Assembly (NCBI RefSeq): GCF_965638725.1
Contig: NC_134958.1
Span: 17,983,464 to 18,047,463, forward strand
DNA length: 64,000 nucleotides
Direction: 5' to 3'
Origin: Aptenodytes patagonicus
Lineage: Eukaryota; Chordata; Aves; Sphenisciformes; Spheniscidae
The notes under the pieces: generated by a model
Seen by the model: only the letters and a program-made list of their open reading frames with translations
Told to the model about the DNA's origin: nothing
Databases searched by the model: none
Translations under genes and position numbers: made by a program
Part shown: positions 60,201 through 64,000 of the stretch, one piece after another
How the letters are laid out: every line of letters begins with the position of its first letter
How positions within the stretch are numbered: the first letter of the stretch is position 1

Positions 60201-61609
60201 GGGAAAGCTTTTGACTATGAATCCAGACTGTTAAAAATTAAAAATTTGGGGGCAGTGGGAGAAGGATATGCAAGAGAGAAAGATTTGTGTATTATCTTAT
60301 GCAGTTCTCAAGCATAATTGGATTTAATGGCATTATGCATGTTGTCGATTGATTACAAAAAAAAATGGTTCCAAAGAGTGTTGTCTGTTAACAGCTGCTC
60401 GTAACATTTATCCTGCTAAATATACAGCAGTCTAAAATGACAGTACATGCACTATTTTAAACTCAAGGTTTTCTACCAATATTAATCATATGTCTACATG
60501 TAATTGTTGAACAAAATGTAACTCAAGCTCTCTTCCATGACTATCTAAAGTAGTCAAGTATCCCTGAGAGATTAGGATTGCTATTAATACACAAAACAAT
60601 TTTTAGGGAGTTAATTGCAATAACAATTACTTACTGCTTGAGACATCACAATATGCTAAATAGAAATTCAAAGGTTTGGAAAGTTTAAAGAACTGGACCT
60701 TTCTTGCCTTCCATCTGTTTCTAAATGCCAAATCAATCATCAATCATGACAGTCTCTTGCTAAGTAAATGATTTTCCCGAACTGTTTCCTTCAAAAACAT
60801 GCAGTTTTTACCAATTAAATATTATATTGACTAAGCACATAATTTTTCTATTAGCATTTAAATCTACCGCTTTCTAACCATGCATTTACTTAGATGAGGT
60901 ATTTACAGCAGATCCACAAAAATTTGTAAAAATCTCCTACTTGATTATTAACCAAAAAAAGCATTTTTTTACACAGCTATATGAAGCAGTCTATGCTGTT
61001 ATTTACACAGAAATTGTTCACTGTAAATAACACCAAATCCAAACACAATAGTAATGAATCTTCTTGTCCTAAAAAAGTAATAATTCAATATATTGAGAGT
61101 AATCTTCACAATTTGTAGTAAGTTAAAGGAATTAATGATGTAAGAGGAAAACCACAGTCAAACAAATATCCTGTGCTTTGCCATTAGAATATTTCCTAAT
61201 TGCAATCTGCAATTTGTCTTTAACACTTGAATTCTTCATACAGCTTCCAAACGATTTTGAATAGATTCTGGAATAATTTATATTTTGTTCCTCAGAGATG
61301 CTGTACGTATTTTCATAATAAGCACTGGAAACTAGTGGTATTTACAGTATTAGATCTATACTCACGTAAGTGCACTTCAGAATAGGTTTGAAGCTGCAGA
61401 TCCTGTACTGTTTACAGATGAACTGTCAAAGGATCAGAGAGTATTCTACAAACCATAAAAATCCCCTACCTTAACACGGCTCACTGCCTCTTGGGCCTGC
61501 ATCATTCTTATGTTTTTGGAAGGGTTGCGCTCAGAGAGCAGCTGTGTAGAGCCCAGGTAATTGGCTGCAAAGATGATTCCATCAATGAGGTCTTCAGGTT
61601 CACAAGGTC
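36205..61609 (-). CDS. APBA2: APBA2 (Mint2/X11-beta), PTB and PDZ exons, spliced
   Basis: In transcript order the exons are 61609-61470, 60128-60093, 58446-58360, 50917-50732, 47274-47095, 45497-45285, 44460-44341, 37935-37795 and 36276-36205. They sum to 1,175 nt, or 390 full residues and a TAG. This fits the C-terminal half of the 749-residue human protein, which it matches almost residue for residue. The string [20 protein letters not shown] identifies APBA2, since APBA1 has different residues there. The protein is a neuronal adaptor: the PTB binds the APP tail, the two PDZ domains bind presenilins, neurexin and others, and the N-terminal Munc18-binding region lies beyond the right edge. 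No break or missing residue is seen. It converges on ENTREP2. Confidence 0.96.
36586..36602. repeat. Short perfect inverted repeat
   Basis: CCCTATA and TATAGGG are separated by TAT, giving a 7-bp stem and 3-nt loop. It sits within a TATATA-rich stretch that also repeats CCCTATATATT from 36567. Confidence 0.8.
37215..37383 (+). other. Exon-like open segment, antisense to APBA2
   Basis: On the + strand, a TCATTTTCCACAG acceptor and a consensus CAAG|GTAAGT donor bound 169 nt. Only one frame is open, with 56 codons plus one base. It reads [19 protein letters not shown]..., then [16 protein letters not shown] and REVLAYSQ, which is strongly amphipathic and helix-like. I do not recognise the protein. 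The DFDKVEDL string faintly recalls the FFDKVQDL string in the stalk of EGF-TM7 adhesion receptors, a weak memory-based hint. It could be a pseudo-exon, an exon of an overlapping gene, or chance. No partner exons were found. Confidence 0.3.
37795..37935 (-). CDS. APBA2: APBA2 exon: most of PDZ2
   Basis: This exon is 141 nt, phase 0 at both ends, 47 codons from [14 protein letters not shown] through [14 protein letters not shown] to SNSVGE. It follows the LGFSV carboxylate-binding loop encoded upstream. HEKIVQAL is the binding-groove helix, with His at its start as in class I PDZ domains. The donor is GAG|GTAAGA and the acceptor TTGGCAG. Confidence 0.97.
37936..44340 (-). other. APBA2: APBA2 intron splitting PDZ2, 6.4 kb
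   Basis: This intron contains one old CR1 tail (about 38570-38800) and a 12-G run at 40879-40890 preceded by A. The open frames at 40165-40557 (+), 42570-42866 (-) and 43642-43884 (+) are unsupported. The rest shows nothing recognisable. Confidence 0.75.
38570..38800 (+). mobile_element. Old CR1 LINE tail
   Basis: A diverged CR1 3' end. The string AGAAGTTGTGGAGGCCGC aligns with the end of CR1 ORF2, GGGGTTGGACTAGATGATCTT is close to the CR1 3'UTR consensus, and the tail ends CTATGAGTCTATGA. It belongs to a different, older subfamily than the copy at 33524. Stops and indels mark it as inactive. The left boundary is approximate. Confidence 0.9.
44341..44460 (-). CDS. APBA2: APBA2 exon: PDZ1-PDZ2 junction
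   Basis: This exon is 120 nt, phase 0, 40 codons from [18 protein letters not shown] to LGFSVQNGI. It finishes PDZ1 and starts PDZ2. LGFSV is the carboxylate-binding loop of PDZ2, and [10 protein letters not shown] is the last PDZ1 strand and short linker. The donor is ATT|GTAAGT and the acceptor TTACAG. Confidence 0.97.
44461..45284 (-). other. APBA2: APBA2 intron, 824 bp
   Basis: A short intron with a T-run near 45150-45169. No other feature. Confidence 0.85.
45285..45497 (-). CDS. APBA2: APBA2 exon: PDZ1
   Basis: This exon is 213 nt, phase 0, 71 codons from [20 protein letters not shown] to LATCQGIIK. It carries the PDZ1 core, the ILGVVIVES strand region and [25 protein letters not shown] distinguishes APBA2 from APBA1. 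The donor is AAG|GTACCC and the acceptor AATTGCAG. Confidence 0.97.
45498..47094 (-). other. APBA2: APBA2 intron, 1.6 kb
   Basis: This intron contains an (ATT)n run near 45628-45651 and one copy of a 33-bp dispersed repeat at 46532-46564. The + and - open frames at 45685-46721 are unsupported. Confidence 0.8.
46532..46564. repeat. 33-bp direct repeat, left copy
   Basis: TTGTACAGAAAGAATCC, one variable base, then TTACATCCAAAATCA. It matches 47429-47461 at 32 of 33 positions. Flanks are not obviously similar. Confidence 0.9.
47095..47274 (-). CDS. APBA2: APBA2 exon: end of PTB domain
   Basis: This exon is 180 nt, phase 0, 60 codons from [20 protein letters not shown] through [18 protein letters not shown] to SNSENCKE. 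The first part is the C-terminal PTB helix that packs over the peptide groove; the rest is the acidic linker to PDZ1. In Mint1 the helix after the PTB regulates APP binding. The donor is GAG|GTAAAC and the acceptor TTCTAG. Confidence 0.97.
47275..50731 (-). other. APBA2: APBA2 intron, 3.5 kb
   Basis: This intron contains the second copy of the 33-bp repeat (47429-47461). The remainder is AT-rich with no recognised repeat. The short open frames here are chance. Confidence 0.75.
47429..47461. repeat. 33-bp direct repeat, right copy
   Basis: Same orientation as 46532-46564 and 897 bp from it. The two copies flank the PTB-end exon. Confidence 0.9.
50732..50917 (-). CDS. APBA2: APBA2 exon: PTB domain core
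   Basis: This exon is 186 nt, phase 0, 62 codons from [19 protein letters not shown] through [16 protein letters not shown] to [21 protein letters not shown] and [12 protein letters not shown] are hallmark PTB strands. The middle [10 protein letters not shown] loop is variable between paralogues. The donor is GAT|GTAAGT and the acceptor TATGTAG. Confidence 0.97.
54494..54533. repeat. 20-bp perfect tandem duplication
   Basis: The unit TCTGCAGAGATAATTGCTTT occurs twice head to tail without a mismatch, so it is a recent slip or duplication. Confidence 0.93.
54850..55160. repeat. Pyrimidine-rich block
   Basis: About 300 bp rich in C and T on the + strand, which is purine-rich in the APBA2 transcript. 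It resembles the block at 4760-5040. Confidence 0.7.
56024..56044. repeat. Run of 21 A
   Basis: A pure A run, with no visible retrocopy body on either side. Confidence 0.9.
58360..58446 (-). CDS. APBA2: APBA2 exon: PTB strand and linker
   Basis: This exon is 87 nt, phase 0, 29 codons: [14 protein letters not shown], then [34 protein letters not shown] is a conserved X11/Mint PTB segment. The donor is CAG|GTAAGT and the acceptor CTTTTAG. Confidence 0.96.
58447..60092 (-). other. APBA2: APBA2 intron, 1.6 kb
   Basis: The intron downstream of the microexon. No repeat or other feature recognised. Confidence 0.8.
60093..60128 (-). CDS. APBA2: APBA2 36-nt microexon in the PTB domain
   Basis: Twelve codons, [12 protein letters not shown], phase 0 at both ends. 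The acceptor is CTCCTCAG and the donor GCG|GTGTGT, a weak donor. Human APBA2 carries [12 protein letters not shown] at the same place, and a shorter human isoform lacks about 12 residues there. Skipping keeps frame and joins AVSRVK to TSEGD. The highly basic insert would add positive charge to a PTB surface loop. Confidence 0.92.
60129..61469 (-). other. APBA2: APBA2 intron, 1.3 kb
   Basis: AT-rich sequence with no recognised feature. The + strand open frame at 60120-60317 overlaps the microexon but is a shadow. Confidence 0.8.
61470..61609 (-). CDS. APBA2: APBA2 exon: start of PTB domain
   Basis: This exon is 140 nt. Two bases complete a Gly codon, then 46 codons run from [20 protein letters not shown] to [23 protein letters not shown] is the first PTB strand. 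The acceptor is GTTCCAG and the donor AAG|GTAGGG. It corresponds to about residue 360 of the human protein. Confidence 0.96.
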
Positions 61610-64000
61610 CTGGAACTGACATGAGACATTTATAGTTACTGCCTTTCAAAAGAGGGTAGAGAGATGAGAAATTGAATAAAGGATATTGAGGCTTGAACAA
61701 CCTTTTTAATACCTTTTCTAATATGAAACAGGTGAGGAAATCCAGTGCAAAATAAATGATGTTTTTCCCTGTAATTATTTCCCAAAACACCACATTAACC
61801 GAACATACCGTATTTAAAACATTGCATAATGGTTTGATTGTGGAATTCTAGAGGAAAATCACTGGTAAATTTTTGCTGTGCCACACTGATAAATACATTG
61901 GAATTATTTGCAAGTTTCAGAAATGCTGATAGATTCCTTTATCATAACTTTCTTACTGTTCATATGTATGACTGTTACAGTGCATGACCTAAACTTCTGC
62001 TTGCATGCAGATTTATGTTTCCACATTTTTTTGAAATGGTTGTAGAAGTACACGGTCCCCAAACATTAGCTCTGGCAAAAATACTGATGAACAATGGGCA
62101 CAAAGGTATACTTTGCTTCAGCAAAGTCCACCATGAAACTTAACAGTTAAGAAAGTTTAGGAAACAAGAAAAGTAGGCATCTTGATGCAGTTTAGTCATG
62201 TGTGAGGCCTGAATTCAGAGTCTGATAGAAATACAGTTCCCAGGCTGGTACAGATTGTATAAACTGAGAGCTGGAGAAACATGCTTCAGTATGGGAGTTC
62301 AATAAAATGTTCACAGTCTCATCAATGGCATCTGCACAACAGGTCATACAGCCTTTTCCTCTGAAAGCAGGGAAGTCACAGAAGGCAGTTATGGAAAAGG
62401 AGCACATGGAAAGTGTATGAAAAATTTCATGTTAAAAAAGAGAGAAAAATAGTGGAACTTGAAAACATCTTGGTATTTTTTAAATTTTAGCCTTCATTCA
62501 ACAAAATGCCTTTGCATACACTTAGTATTAATTACATAGTGATTTTGGTGAGATTCTAGTGTTAACTTGTATTTTGCAAGTTGTTTCTTTCCAAGGATGA
62601 AAAAGAGCGGGCAGGGAGAACAGAATAAAGGATAGTATTTATATCATACTGGGACTATGCTCATCATCCTCTTTATTCAGTTGTTAAGCTTTACATCTAG
62701 CTTGATTAGATCAACAGTAAAGAACAGTCATTCCAGAGTTTGGCTGAAATCTCTCGACAGTGAATATCTTCTGTTCCTCAACAGTTTTATAAAAGAAATT
62801 TGCTTTGAGCTGTATCAACTTGCCAAGCTGCTAACACATTTTTTTTAAGTACATCAATCTCATGTGTGAGGAGAAAAATGACACTGAAGGGAGATGCTAA
62901 TTTAAAAAAAAGTTTTCTTGTACAGTGCATTAGTTCAATTTATTTATAATCAATTGAATGTGGAAGATTAATATGTGGAGAAAGAAAAATATACGGCATG
63001 AACGTTGATGAAATAGTGGTTTGCACATATATCTTTTAGTGGGTATTCCTATTCCTTGTTTTCCCGTTCTAATTTAGAAAAAGTCTTCCAACAGAAAATA
63101 AACTTGATTAAAAGAAGTGACTTTCTTCTTCAAGCAATGCTGCTGACACCTATACTTCCATGCAGACCTCACATTCACCTGCAGGAAATGTCAACCCCCA
63201 GCAAAAAAACCACAGTCTTTGTAATTCAGTAATCAAAGTATATAAACACATAAATATTTATACCAGTCCTGCACTCTTCAGAGACCTGATATTAACTAAC
63301 AATGGTCACACAAAATGGAGCTATTTGTTTTGCTAGCAAACACCGTAGTTTCAAGCTTCGAAAGGATAATTATATACCACAGGAGGACACATTTTGCTTT
63401 AGATCACATCCGTACAAATCCAGTAATGGTTTGGATCTTCATTATAACTCATTTTACTCATTAACTCCTAACACCATTTACTGTATCTCTGTTCCTCTTT
63501 GCTTACATCTTTGCACCATTACATTTTTCAGCAGATAGATGATGTATTTTATATGGTACCTCTTCTGATGATGTTATTCATACGTCTATTCAGGCCTAAA
63601 ATTTAGTCTCATACATCTACTTCTTTCAGCATGCAATAAAATATTAATGTTGGATCATATTGACATCTTGTTTCAAGGGTAGCAAAGAGGGAAATTAATT
63701 AAAGATGTGAATGTAATGTTAAGTTAGCAAAACTTCATTAGATACCTGCATCAACACGCTCATTCAAAATTAAAGTGTCTTTAATTTTGTTTTCCTTCAT
63801 TCACTTCAGGCTAAGTAAATCAGGCTAAATTGAATCAAGGTTGCTTAAACTCTGAAATATGCTTACCCACATAATATTTAAATCAGTTTAACTAACCTCC
63901 TTTAGTAGTTAATTTAGATTAGTTTTCTCAAAATATTTTGTCTGTCTGAACACAAGTAAAATTGCAATTCTTGGTACAAATTCTAATACAGTCATTACTA
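61610..64000 (-). other. APBA2: APBA2 intron, partial
   Basis: AT-rich intron sequence running off the right edge. No exon with clear family resemblance, repeat or transposon was seen. The open frames at 62192-62407 (-) and 63302-63538 (+) are unsupported. A short exon of the divergent N-terminal half could be missed here. Confidence 0.65.

Noticed and set aside
36205..61609. Assignment of the right gene as APBA1
   Set aside because: [33 protein letters not shown] and PLYI match APBA2, while APBA1 has different residues at each of these places.

Overview
The window is nuclear DNA from a vertebrate, almost certainly a bird and probably a neoavian one. The evidence is two CR1 retrotransposon tails, one ending in the CR1-type ATTCTACG/ATTCTATG octamer repeat, three LTRs of an ERVL-like family that I remember as common in Neoaves, and two spliced genes with kilobase introns and canonical GT-AG sites. 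It is AT-rich with no CpG island, no CRISPR array, no operon and no tRNA or rRNA that I could find.

The layout is two genes arranged tail to tail. The left half (2,934-32,848, + strand) carries the last eight coding exons of ENTREP2 (FAM189A1). These supply 553 residues: the last transmembrane helix, three PPxY motifs, a Ser-rich cytoplasmic region and a C terminus ending in ETIL. The earlier exons lie to the left of the window. The right half (36,205-61,609, - strand) carries the last nine coding exons of APBA2 (Mint2/X11-beta). These supply 390 residues: the whole PTB domain with a 36-nt microexon, both PDZ domains, and the C-terminal PLYI. The N-terminal exons lie to the right of the window. 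All exon phases join without a break, so both genes look intact.

The gap between the two coding ends is about 3.4 kb. It holds the ENTREP2 3'UTR with a poly(A) signal at 33,229, a run of 21 C, a 5'-truncated CR1 (33,524-34,147) and the likely APBA2 3'UTR. All three LTRs lie in ENTREP2 introns. Two are antisense to the gene, one is sense, and two have perfect 5-bp target duplications. The APBA2 half has few repeats, with a single old CR1 tail.

Functionally, APBA2 is a neuronal adaptor that links APP and Munc18 to PDZ ligands. ENTREP2 is a poorly studied member of the endosomal ENTREP family, whose PPxY motifs recruit WW-domain ubiquitin ligases in ENTREP1. The same gene pairing exists for the paralogues APBA1 and ENTREP1, so this is an old duplicated block. 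I found no clearly new biological system. The least explained items are an exon-like open segment on the + strand inside the last APBA2 intron (37,215-37,383), a possible alternative terminal exon in ENTREP2 (16,897-16,944), a 57-bp tandem duplication whose copies differ mostly at CpG sites, and a mosaic LTR.
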